Source of the DNA: Verrucomicrobiota bacterium
Lineage (GTDB): Bacteria > Verrucomicrobiota > Verrucomicrobiia > Chthoniobacterales > Terrimicrobiaceae
Length of the DNA stretch: 33,391 nt
Assembly (NCBI GenBank): GCA_009886045.1
Contig: VFJO01000288.1
Coordinates: forward strand, 1 to 33,391
Direction: 5' to 3'
This document shows, piece by piece, positions 8,053-16,324 of this stretch. The position numbers and the translations under genes were made by a program. The stretch's first letter is position 1; each line of letters opens with the position of its first letter. The notes beneath the pieces were generated by a model. That model had not been told where the DNA came from and searched no databases. It saw nothing but the letters and a program-made list of their open reading frames with translations.

Positions 8053-8706
8053 ATGGCGAATCTTTTTCCAAAATGGACAAACTGGCTTCCCCTGAAGCTA
8101 GTCATTTGCGCCGGCGTGCTGGTCACGACGATGGCCGGTGGTCTTACTTATTACTTCACCCCGAAGTACACCCGCGTTGGCTATGAGCCGAACCAACCGG
8201 TTCCTTTCTCCCATGTCATCCACGTCCAGCAACTCGGCATGGATTGCCGATACTGCCACAGCTTCGTCGAGGTGGCCTCGCACTCCAACGTGCCGACAAC
8301 TCAGACCTGTATGGCCTGCCACACTCAAATCAAGGCCAATAGTCCTAAACTCACCGCCGTGCGCGAGAGTTGGAAAACGGGCGAACCGGTCAACTGGGTT
8401 CGCATTCACCAAGTGCCCGACTACACTTATTTCAACCACGCCGTGCACGTGAACCGAGGCGTGAGCTGCTATAGTTGCCATGGAGCGATCAATGAAATGA
8501 AGGTCGTTTACCAGCACGAGCCGCAGAGCATGTCTTGGTGTCTCGATTGCCACCGCGCTCCGGAAAATCACCTCCGTCCACCCTCGGAAATCTACAACAT
8601 GGCTTGGAAGCCGCCAGCGGATACCACCCAGCGCGAGATCGGCCTGAAGTTTAAAGAGGAGTGGGAAGTGAACCCGCCCGTCACTTGCGGAGGTTGCCAC
8701 CGATGA
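8053..8706 (+). CDS. actA: Alternative complex III subunit ActA, pentaheme cytochrome c
   Basis: ActA is the multiheme subunit of ACIII, a quinol-oxidising complex that replaces bc1. The 217-residue protein has an N-terminal membrane anchor (about residues 14-34) and five CXXCH heme sites at C65, C86, C139, C163 and C212 (CRYCH, CMACH, CYSCH, CLDCH, CGGCH), the number known for ActA. It faces the periplasm. There is no good Shine-Dalgarno before ATG 8053. The stop overlaps the actB start by 4 bases (ATGA), and the act genes follow in standard order. Confidence 0.95.
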   Translation: MANLFPKWTNWLPLKLVICAGVLVTTMAGGLTYYFTPKYTRVGYEPNQPVPFSHVIHVQQLGMDCRYCHSFVEVASHSNVPTTQTCMACHTQIKANSPKLTAVRESWKTGEPVNWVRIHQVPDYTYFNHAVHVNRGVSCYSCHGAINEMKVVYQHEPQSMSWCLDCHRAPENHLRPPSEIYNMAWKPPADTTQREIGLKFKEEWEVNPPVTCGGCHR

Positions 8707-11700
8707 AGAAAAATCTGAACCACCCAGCCCCAGAGACTAACCCGCGCATCTGGCGCAGTCTCCGCGAGCGCGAGAACGACCCCGAATTTTTGAAACACCT
8801 GCGGGCGGAGTTTCCGCGCGGAGCAGGTATCTATGAGGATGGAGGCCTTTCCAAGCGCGACTTCATGAAGCTCATGGGGGCTTCCATCGCCCTCGCCGGA
8901 GTAGGGCTTGTAGGTTGCCGTCGCCCAGAGTCCTACCTTGTTCCATTCACCAAAGGTGTTGAATACGCCATTCCAGGCAAGTTTCTTTTCTACGCGACTT
9001 CGATGCCTGCCCGATATGGCGCGGTCCCGCTCATCGTGACGACAAGCGATGGACGTCCCACCAAGCTCGAAGGCAATACCCTCCACCCCTTCAGCAATGG
9101 GGGAACGGACAGTTTCGCGCAGGCTGAAATTCTCAACCTCTACGATCCACACCGCTCAAAGCAGATCACGGAAAAAGGCGCGCCCTCCGACGCTGCCGCA
9201 TTCGATGCCTTCGTTCTCTCTCTCGCCAGTGGTAAGGGGGACGGGCTCGCGATCTTGGCCGAGGCAAACAACTCTCCAACGCGTAGCCGTTTGCGCGGCC
9301 TGCTCGAAGCAAAATTCCCGAAGCTCCTCTGGGCAGAATACGATCCTCTTGCTGCTTCAGCCACCACCGAAGCCAATAATGCTTCTTTTGGCACCAACAC
9401 GCGACTCATTCCGGATTTCAAGCTCGTGGACGTAGTTCTCGCGATCGGCAGCGATTTTCTAAACCCCATAGAGACCGGCATTGGCTTTGCTCAAGGCTTT
9501 GCTGCCCGACGCAATCCAGATCAGGACGGATCTTCGATGAACCGCCTCTACTCTGTCGAAAACCATTACACGGTTACCGGCGGCATGGCCGATCATCGCC
9601 TTCGCTGCAAGGCTTCCGAACTCGGTGAATTCACCCGCCAACTCGCACTTGCTCTTGCTGAAAAAACAAAAGACCCAAGCCTCGCCGCAGTCGCCAAGGC
9701 ATTCCCCGAGTCAAAAACCAGCCTCGCTGCCAATTGGATTCAAGAGTGTGCCGCCGATCTGGCAGCGCACGCAGGCCGCTCTCTCGTTATCTCGGGCCCG
9801 CTCACTCCAGCTCCTCTTCAGGTGCTCGTCAATGCGATCAATAACGCGCTCGGCAATATCGGAACCACTTTGAAATTGGTTATAACCGATACCATTGATG
9901 CCGCTTCGATCGAAGACCTCGCCGCATCCATCAATAAAGGCAGCGTCAAAACTCTCATCCTTCTGGGCGTTAATCCCGTGCAGAACGCTCCGGCCAACTT
10001 GGATTTCCCTGCTCTGTTAGCAAAAGTCCCCGACACGGTTCATCTCGGTCTCTTTGAGGATGAAACCGCTAAAGCCACTCGCTGGCATGTGCCTGCCGCC
10101 CATTTCTTGGAAACCTGGAGCGACGTGCGCACTTTCGATGGGACGTACACATCGGTCCAGCCGATGATCCTCCCCTTGTGGAATGGCGCTTCTGAATTAG
10201 AACTCCTGAACAAGCTCGCCGGAGCCCCCACACCCGAGGGCCCTGCCTTGGTTCGAGCCACTTTCAATAAAATTGCCAAGGATTCCAGCGATGAATCATG
10301 GAACGCGTTTTTGCGTGATGGATTCCTCCCGAATTCAGCCTTCGTTCCCGCTAAAGTTTCCTTCAATGCTGCATCCGCAGGTACCTTGGCCAAACAAGCC
10401 CAACCCGCGAATTCCGATGCCTTGGAACTCGTGTTTCTCCAAAGCTCCAGCGTGGACGATGGACGCTATGCCAATAATTCTTGGCTCGTTGAAACACCCG
10501 ACTTTGTGACCAAAGTCACTTGGGACAACGCCGTCATGGTGAGTCCAGCTACCGCAAAAAAGCTTGGCATCAAGGCAAATAATTTCGATGTCCTCGGCGA
10601 CGTTGCCGAGAAGATGGGCAACGATGTCAACTACGACCTTGTCGCCGATATCGTGGAAATTTCTGATGGGAAAAAAACCATCGAAGCTGCTGCAATCGTC
10701 GCCCCCGGCCACGCCGACGACTCGCTCTCGATCGCTCTCGGCTACGGACGCAAAGGCGTTTCGGCTCTCATGGAAAATGTTGGATTTGATGCTTATCCGC
10801 TTCGTTATTCCGAGTCCATGTTCTTCCTGAGCGCTGTCACGCTCAAAGTCACAAATCGCAACTACCCGATGGCTCAAACCCAAGAGCACCGCAGCATGGA
10901 AGGCCGTGACCTCGTTCGTGAGGGAACTCTCGAGCGCTACGATAAAGACAACGCTTTCGCCCAAAAGATGGGCATGGACAGTCACACTCCGCCGAACATT
11001 TCGCTCTACACCCATCCTGAACTGACCTCGAAGGAACAGTGGGGAATGACGGTGGACCTCAATACCTGCACCGGTTGCAACGCCTGCGCAGTTGCCTGCC
11101 AAGCTGAGAATAACGTGCCTGTCGTCGGAAAAGACCAAGTGCGCAAAAACCGCGATATGGCTTGGATTCGACTCGACCGCTACTTTGCAGGCGATGCCGA
11201 GGACCCCGAAATGCTTTCGCAAGCTATCATGTGCCAGCACTGCGAAAATGCACCTTGCGAAACAGTTTGCCCCGTGAACGCTACCGTCCACAGCGAGGAC
11301 GGTCTCAACCTGATGGCTTATAACCGCTGCATCGGAACTCGCTACTGCGCGAACAACTGCCCGTGGAAAGTGCGCCGGTTCAATTATTTCGATTACAACC
11401 AGCGTCCGATCGATCAACTTTACTGGGGCCCGCTCGCCAAAAAAGGTATGGCCGATAGCCTCAAGATGGCCAAGAATCCGAATGTCACAGTCCGCATGCG
11501 TGGCGTCATGGAAAAATGCACCTTCTGCATTCAACGCATCGAGGAATCCAAAATCTCCCGCCTCGTGGAAGCAGGTCCGACTCCAGCCAGCGATACGCCC
11601 ATCGCCTCGTTCAAAGTCGCTTGCCAACAAGCCTGCCCCAACGACTCGATCGTTTTTGGCGACATCGCCAATCCAAAGAGCGAAGTTTCAAAAATGCGCA

Positions 11701-11918
11701 AAAGCCCGCGCCGCTATGAGATGCTTAAATATCTCAATGTCACGCCACGCGTTCTTTACTTGGCCCGTATCAAAAACCCAAATCCCAAAATGCCTGGGGC
11801 CAATCAGGTCGGAATGGCTAACGGTTCCGGTCACCATGGAGATGCCCACGGTGCAGGTCACGATTCGCACAATGCCCAACCGCCACACGGCGAAACCCAC
11901 GCGCCCGCAGGCCACTAA
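8703..11918 (+). CDS. actB: ACIII subunit ActB, molybdopterin-like and Fe-S fusion
   Basis: ActB is the large periplasmic electron-transfer subunit. The 1071-residue protein fuses a molybdopterin-oxidoreductase-like domain (about 90-740, not expected to bind Mo in this family) to a ferredoxin-like module with cysteine groups near residues 789 (CTGCNACAVAC), 843 (CQHCENAPCETVC) with CIGTRYCANNC after it, and 938 (CTFC) with ACQQACP after it, enough for four clusters. The N-terminal export motif is S-K-R-D-F-M-K, so the first twin arginine is lysine, and a cysteine follows at 72. The last 31 residues contain eight histidines. ATG 8703 overlaps actA. Confidence 0.95.
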   Translation: MKKNLNHPAPETNPRIWRSLRERENDPEFLKHLRAEFPRGAGIYEDGGLSKRDFMKLMGASIALAGVGLVGCRRPESYLVPFTKGVEYAIPGKFLFYATSMPARYGAVPLIVTTSDGRPTKLEGNTLHPFSNGGTDSFAQAEILNLYDPHRSKQITEKGAPSDAAAFDAFVLSLASGKGDGLAILAEANNSPTRSRLRGLLEAKFPKLLWAEYDPLAASATTEANNASFGTNTRLIPDFKLVDVVLAIGSDFLNPIETGIGFAQGFAARRNPDQDGSSMNRLYSVENHYTVTGGMADHRLRCKASELGEFTRQLALALAEKTKDPSLAAVAKAFPESKTSLAANWIQECAADLAAHAGRSLVISGPLTPAPLQVLVNAINNALGNIGTTLKLVITDTIDAASIEDLAASINKGSVKTLILLGVNPVQNAPANLDFPALLAKVPDTVHLGLFEDETAKATRWHVPAAHFLETWSDVRTFDGTYTSVQPMILPLWNGASELELLNKLAGAPTPEGPALVRATFNKIAKDSSDESWNAFLRDGFLPNSAFVPAKVSFNAASAGTLAKQAQPANSDALELVFLQSSSVDDGRYANNSWLVETPDFVTKVTWDNAVMVSPATAKKLGIKANNFDVLGDVAEKMGNDVNYDLVADIVEISDGKKTIEAAAIVAPGHADDSLSIALGYGRKGVSALMENVGFDAYPLRYSESMFFLSAVTLKVTNRNYPMAQTQEHRSMEGRDLVREGTLERYDKDNAFAQKMGMDSHTPPNISLYTHPELTSKEQWGMTVDLNTCTGCNACAVACQAENNVPVVGKDQVRKNRDMAWIRLDRYFAGDAEDPEMLSQAIMCQHCENAPCETVCPVNATVHSEDGLNLMAYNRCIGTRYCANNCPWKVRRFNYFDYNQRPIDQLYWGPLAKKGMADSLKMAKNPNVTVRMRGVMEKCTFCIQRIEESKISRLVEAGPTPASDTPIASFKVACQQACPNDSIVFGDIANPKSEVSKMRKSPRRYEMLKYLNVTPRVLYLARIKNPNPKMPGANQVGMANGSGHHGDAHGAGHDSHNAQPPHGETHAPAGH

Positions 11919-11932
11919 CAGATTCCTGACCA

Positions 11933-13351
11933 ATGTCTAACCCGACAGCTACAGCCGAACACAACGAGCCGCCCACGGCCGAGGACAAACAGCTTGTCCG
12001 TCCACCGCTCGTGCTCAACCAGCGCACGATGGGCTGGATCAGTTCTTACATCAGCTCGATCGTCGAAGGAAAAACACCTACTTGGTGGTATGTCTCCATG
12101 GCATTCACCATTCCGCTTACGCTCCTTTGCTTGGCACTCCTCGCCTATCTTATTTCTACAGGTGTAGGTGTTTGGGGAAATAACCACCCCGTCGGCTGGG
12201 CGTGGGATATCACAAACTTCGTGTTCTGGATCGGTATCGGCCACGCTGGTACCCTCATCTCAGCCATCCTCTTCCTGACCCGTCAAAAGTGGCGCACCTC
12301 GATCAACCGCGCCGCCGAGGCTATGACCCTCTTCGCCGTGGTTTGCGCCGGTATCTATCCTGCTCTTCACGTTGGCCGCGTCTGGATGGCTTGGTGGCTG
12401 GCTCCAGTGCCAAATGCCAATGCGATTTGGCAAAACTTCCGCTCACCGCTCTTATGGGACGTGTTTGCCGTATCCACTTATTTCACTGTTTCCGTCCTCT
12501 TCTGGTACACCGGCCTCATTCCCGACCTTGCAACCTTGCGTGACCGCTGCACGACAAAAATTCGCAAATTCATCTACGGCGTCCTCGCCCTCGGATGGCG
12601 CGGGGGTAACCGCCAGTGGCGCCACTACGAAATGGCTTACCTCATCCTCGCAGGCCTGTCGACCCCTCTCGTTCTCTCCGTGCACTCGGTCGTGTCTTTC
12701 GACTTCGCGACTTCCGTGGTTCCCGGTTGGCACACAACGATTTTTCCGCCTTACTTCGTGGCAGGAGCTATCTTCGGTGGATTTGCCATGGTGCTGACCA
12801 TCATGATTCCCGCCTGCGCGATTTACAAACCGCTCCATGACCTTGTCACCGTGAACCATGTGGACAAGATGTGTAAAATCATCCTGCTCACCGGTTCGAT
12901 CGTGGGCTACGCCTACCTCATGGAGCTTTTCATCGCTTGGTATAGCGCAAATCCTTACGAACGTGCCGCTTTCTGGTATCGTGCCTTCGGTCCCTACTGG
13001 TGGGCTTATTGGTCCATGATGTTCTGCAACGTGGTCTCGCCGCAGTTCTTCTGGTTCAAATTCTTCCGCACGCACCTCGTGTGGGTCTGGATCATTGTTC
13101 AATTCCCGAATATGGGCATGTGGTTCGAACGCTTCGTCATCATCGCCACCACTTTAACTCGCGACTTCACGCCATCCGCTTGGGGAATGTTCCATCCGAC
13201 TTGGGTTGATATCTGCACATTCATCGGAACCTTTGGCCTATTCGGCACTTTATTCCTGCTCTTCATCCGTTTCCTTCCAATGATCTGTATGTTTGAAGTT
13301 AAAGCGGTTCTGCCAGAAGCAGATCCGCATCACGGAGAGGCCCATCACTAA
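11933..13351 (+). CDS. actC: ACIII subunit ActC, NrfD-like integral membrane protein
   Basis: ActC is the NrfD/PsrC-family membrane subunit thought to hold the quinol site and a proton half-channel. The 472-residue protein has about ten transmembrane helices between residues 45 and 450, with signatures such as [28 protein letters not shown] and [17 protein letters not shown]. The C-terminus ends in a histidine cluster (DPHHGEAHH). It starts 14 bases after actB, and its TAA overlaps the next ATG by one base. ActF downstream is its structural paralogue. Confidence 0.94.
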   Translation: MSNPTATAEHNEPPTAEDKQLVRPPLVLNQRTMGWISSYISSIVEGKTPTWWYVSMAFTIPLTLLCLALLAYLISTGVGVWGNNHPVGWAWDITNFVFWIGIGHAGTLISAILFLTRQKWRTSINRAAEAMTLFAVVCAGIYPALHVGRVWMAWWLAPVPNANAIWQNFRSPLLWDVFAVSTYFTVSVLFWYTGLIPDLATLRDRCTTKIRKFIYGVLALGWRGGNRQWRHYEMAYLILAGLSTPLVLSVHSVVSFDFATSVVPGWHTTIFPPYFVAGAIFGGFAMVLTIMIPACAIYKPLHDLVTVNHVDKMCKIILLTGSIVGYAYLMELFIAWYSANPYERAAFWYRAFGPYWWAYWSMMFCNVVSPQFFWFKFFRTHLVWVWIIVQFPNMGMWFERFVIIATTLTRDFTPSAWGMFHPTWVDICTFIGTFGLFGTLFLLFIRFLPMICMFEVKAVLPEADPHHGEAHH

Positions 13352-13911
13352 TGAACGCAGTCGGCAACACATCCGCTCCAGTTTACGGCATCGCAGCCGA
13401 ATTCCAGTGCGCTCGCGATCTCTATCACGCAGCCCAGAAAATCCGCGACGCCGGATTTCAAAAATGGGACGTCTTTTCCCCATTCCCGATTCACGGCATG
13501 GATGAGGCCATGGGCATGAAACGCTCGATCCTTGGAAAAGTTGTCTTCCTCGGCGGACTCACCGGCTTTCTCACCGCTGTGACCCTAGAATTCGGCACTT
13601 CGTCGTTCCTCTACCCGCTTATCGTCGCCGGAAAACCCACGAATCTTTTCACCGTTCCGGCTTTCTTTCCGATCATGTTTGAGTTGACCATTCTTCTCTC
13701 GGCCTTCACTGCTGTCTTTGGAATGCTCTTGATGAACGGTCTGCCCCGTTTGAACCATCAACTTTTCAATTGGGATCGGTTCAAACTCGTCACAGAGGAC
13801 AAATTCTTTGTCGCCATCGAGGCGAAGGATCCTCAATTCTCGTCCCGCTCGGTGAGCGATTTCTTGGAATCCCTCGGCGGCACACACATTACCACCATCC
13901 ACGGCGATTAA
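13351..13911 (+). CDS. actD: ACIII subunit ActD (DUF3341)
   Basis: ActD is a small membrane subunit of ACIII. The 186-residue protein has the DUF3341 layout: a soluble N-terminal domain beginning PVYGIAAEF with GFQKWDVFSPFPIHGMDEAMG, then two transmembrane helices (about residues 63-86 and 106-130), and a cytoplasmic C-terminal ferredoxin-fold-like tail (EDKFFVAIEA). It overlaps actC by one base (TAATG), a sign of coupled translation, and lies 6 bases before actE. Confidence 0.9.
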   Translation: MNAVGNTSAPVYGIAAEFQCARDLYHAAQKIRDAGFQKWDVFSPFPIHGMDEAMGMKRSILGKVVFLGGLTGFLTAVTLEFGTSSFLYPLIVAGKPTNLFTVPAFFPIMFELTILLSAFTAVFGMLLMNGLPRLNHQLFNWDRFKLVTEDKFFVAIEAKDPQFSSRSVSDFLESLGGTHITTIHGD

Positions 13912-13917
13912 ACGATC

Positions 13918-14613
13918 ATGCTAAAATACTTTTTTTATACATTTGTTTTGGTCGTCGTTCTGATTGTAAGTGTTGCAGGATTCCGAGGCCAAAAATCCAC
14001 GAAACCACCATTTGAGTTTTTCCCGGACATGGACCGCCAGCCTAAGGTAAAAGCTCAAGTTCCGAGCAACTTTTACGCCGATGGACGTGGCAATCGCGAG
14101 CCGATCTCCGGTACCGTTCCGCTCGGATATGCCATGCCCCAGCACAAAAAACTGGCTGGATCAACTGGGGAATCCGAAAGCCCGTACAAACAAATTCATT
14201 TCTCCTCGGGCGTCTCTTACTCGAGTACAGGGAAAATAGGCACCCAATGGGGGACTGGAATGCCACTTGAAGTCACTCCCGAGGTCATTGCCCGCGGCCA
14301 AGAACGCTTCGCCATTTCCTGCAAAGTTTGCCACGGGGCCACAGGAGCCGGAAATGGCATCGCTGGAAAATACGGCCTCGTCGGAATTGCCAACCTTCAC
14401 CAACAACGAATTCGCGATATGGCAGATGGCGAAATTTTCAATACCATTGCCTACGGTAAAAATACTATGATGGGGTACGGCGACCGCATTCAAGTACAAG
14501 ATCGGTGGGCCATCGTCGCCTACATCCGTGCCCTCCAAAAATCCCAAGGTGGCGCAGCGATCAACGATGTTCCAGCCACAGAACGGGCAAAATTAGAATC
14601 GCAGACCAAATGA
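13918..14613 (+). CDS. actE: ACIII subunit ActE, monoheme cytochrome c
   Basis: A 231-residue periplasmic cytochrome c anchored by one N-terminal transmembrane helix (residues 3-22). The single heme site CKVCH is near residue 135 and the likely axial methionine is in NTMMGYGDRI. The pre-heme region includes the family's FEFFPDMDRQPKV motif and GTVPLGYAMP. In ACIII, ActE is one of the c-type heme subunits that can pass electrons toward an oxidase. The stop overlaps actF (ATGA). Confidence 0.92.
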   Translation: MLKYFFYTFVLVVVLIVSVAGFRGQKSTKPPFEFFPDMDRQPKVKAQVPSNFYADGRGNREPISGTVPLGYAMPQHKKLAGSTGESESPYKQIHFSSGVSYSSTGKIGTQWGTGMPLEVTPEVIARGQERFAISCKVCHGATGAGNGIAGKYGLVGIANLHQQRIRDMADGEIFNTIAYGKNTMMGYGDRIQVQDRWAIVAYIRALQKSQGGAAINDVPATERAKLESQTK

Positions 14614-15806
14614 GCGGACACGAACCATCACAACCCAGCAGCCATACTTTTGACTACAAGCACGTTGGTGGTCGATTCCTCGGCCTCGTTGCCCTAGCCG
14701 TCGTGGCATTCGCTGCAGTAGCCATTGGCGCTTTTACTAATACGAAGCAATTCGCTTTTTCTTACCTTTTTGCATTCACATTCTTCCTGACGATCTGCAT
14801 GGGCGGACTCTTCTGGACTTTCGTGCATCACGCAGTTGACGCCGAATGGAGCGTGGTAGTCCGTCGTCAGTTGGAAAACATTGCCAGTCTTCTGGCCGTG
14901 ATGGGGATTTTATTCATTCCATTGATTTTTGTAGCTCCGACGCTCTGGTATTGGATGAAACCCGAAAACGCCAACGATCCCCTGCTGATCGAGAAGTGGC
15001 CCTACCTTACCAAAGAATTCTTCTGGATTCGTGCCGCCTTCTACTTTGTCTTTTTCACCGTGGCCAGCCTTTGGCTCCGTAGGAATTCTATCAAACAAGA
15101 CACCTCTGGTTCGGCAAAATACACTCTTCTGAACCGCAAGATTACCTTCGGAAGCCTCCCGCTCTTCGCCGTGAGCCTCACCTTCGCCGCGATCGATTGG
15201 CTCATGGGCCTAGACTACCACTGGTTCTCGACCATGTGGGGCGTTTACATTTTTGCAGGAACCGCCTTGAGCAGCATGTGCGTGCTGGTTCTCATCATCA
15301 CCGCCCTGCGCAACGCGGGATACTTCAAAAATGTCATCACCATCGAGCATTACCACATCATGGGCAAGCTCATGCTGGCATTCACGATTTTCTGGGCATA
15401 CATCGGCTTCAGCCAATACATGCTCATTTGGTATGCTAACATCCCAGAGGAAACCATCTATTTCCTTCGCCGAAATACCGAGAGCTGGCAAATCCTGAGC
15501 ACCGCACTCGTCGTTGGACACTTCTTCGTTCCATTTCTGCTGCTGCTCTCAAACATGGGTAAGAAAAATCCTGCCTTTCTCTGCGGAATGGCACTCTGGA
15601 TTCTGACGATGCATCTTCTCGATATCTATGTAGTTGTCCTTCCTGCACTTCACAAAGCAGGAGTGCAACCGAATTGGCTCGATTTTGCATGCCTCGCAGC
15701 CATAGGCTGCACACTTGCCGCGCTTTTCCTGAAACGCCTTGGTGATTCCCCGCTCTGGCCGCTTCGCGACCCGCGCCTCAAAAATTCCATCGCTCTCAAA
15801 AACTGA
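14610..15806 (+). CDS. actF: ACIII subunit ActF, integral membrane protein
   Basis: ActF is the second large membrane subunit, related to ActC but usually without the quinol site. The 398-residue protein has about ten transmembrane helices, with conserved DWLMGLDYHWFSTMWGVYIFAG split by helices, and a WAYIGFSQYMLIWYANIPEE segment typical of ActF. ATG 14610 overlaps the actE stop and is followed by the expected soluble N-terminal tail; frames extending further upstream fall inside actE. Its stop overlaps the next gene by one base (TGATG). Confidence 0.92.
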   Translation: MSGHEPSQPSSHTFDYKHVGGRFLGLVALAVVAFAAVAIGAFTNTKQFAFSYLFAFTFFLTICMGGLFWTFVHHAVDAEWSVVVRRQLENIASLLAVMGILFIPLIFVAPTLWYWMKPENANDPLLIEKWPYLTKEFFWIRAAFYFVFFTVASLWLRRNSIKQDTSGSAKYTLLNRKITFGSLPLFAVSLTFAAIDWLMGLDYHWFSTMWGVYIFAGTALSSMCVLVLIITALRNAGYFKNVITIEHYHIMGKLMLAFTIFWAYIGFSQYMLIWYANIPEETIYFLRRNTESWQILSTALVVGHFFVPFLLLLSNMGKKNPAFLCGMALWILTMHLLDIYVVVLPALHKAGVQPNWLDFACLAAIGCTLAALFLKRLGDSPLWPLRDPRLKNSIALKN

Positions 15807-16324
15807 TGCAACCCGCCAACACCCACCACGAAGAACCTGCTGGACAGAAAAAACCTGTCTTCTGGATTTTTGTCGCCGGAATGATCGGCCTCATCCTCTT
15901 CGCCGTCTTCAATTCCATCTTCCTCGGAAAAACGGAGTCCTCTCTTAACCCTGAAGACCCTGCTCGGGATGTTGAACGCGTGAAAAATCTTGCGGACCTC
16001 CAAGCTGAGAATGAACCAAAACTGAATACTTACGCCTGGGTTGATCAAGCAAAGGGTTCCGTGCAAATTCCGATTGCCGAAGCAATGAAACTCGTTATTT
16101 CGGACCTCAATTCTAAAAAGCCTGCTCCAGCCTACCCCATTCTTGACTCTGCAGGGCAACCCCTATCCGCAACCACGTCTGCAGCAGCTTCAGCCATGGA
16201 TTCAGCTGATTCCCTGCCAACCGAACCTGTTGCGTTAAGTCAGACGTCGTCCAATGTGCTTGCCGCCCCCGTCGAATCCGGTCAAGACAAGCCGATTAAA
16301 TCCAAAAAACCAGCCAATCAATGA
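15806..16324 (+). CDS. Small one-pass membrane protein of the ACIII cluster, unknown function
   Basis: A 172-residue protein with one transmembrane helix (residues 18-40) and a soluble tail. Residues 74-97 hold a tidy motif, NTYAWVDQAKGSVQIPI followed by AEAMKLV. To my recollection similar Y-W-D...G-V-x-IPI-x-x-AM segments occur in small proteins beside cytochrome oxidase or SCO genes in several phyla, but I cannot verify this here. The last 70 residues are low-complexity (A, S, P, T). It overlaps both neighbours, so it is probably a structural or assembly part of the respiratory complex. It has no CXXC or heme site and is not a SCO protein. Confidence 0.7.
   Translation: MQPANTHHEEPAGQKKPVFWIFVAGMIGLILFAVFNSIFLGKTESSLNPEDPARDVERVKNLADLQAENEPKLNTYAWVDQAKGSVQIPIAEAMKLVISDLNSKKPAPAYPILDSAGQPLSATTSAAASAMDSADSLPTEPVALSQTSSNVLAAPVESGQDKPIKSKKPANQ

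Noticed and set aside
10335-11630. Long minus-strand open frame of 431 residues
   Set aside because: It is antisense to the Fe-S and linker region of actB, has no recognisable domain, and is explained by the codon bias of actB.
15806-16324. SCO-type copper chaperone in the ACIII-oxidase cluster
   Set aside because: A SCO gene often lies here, but this protein has no CXXXC motif and no thioredoxin fold signs.
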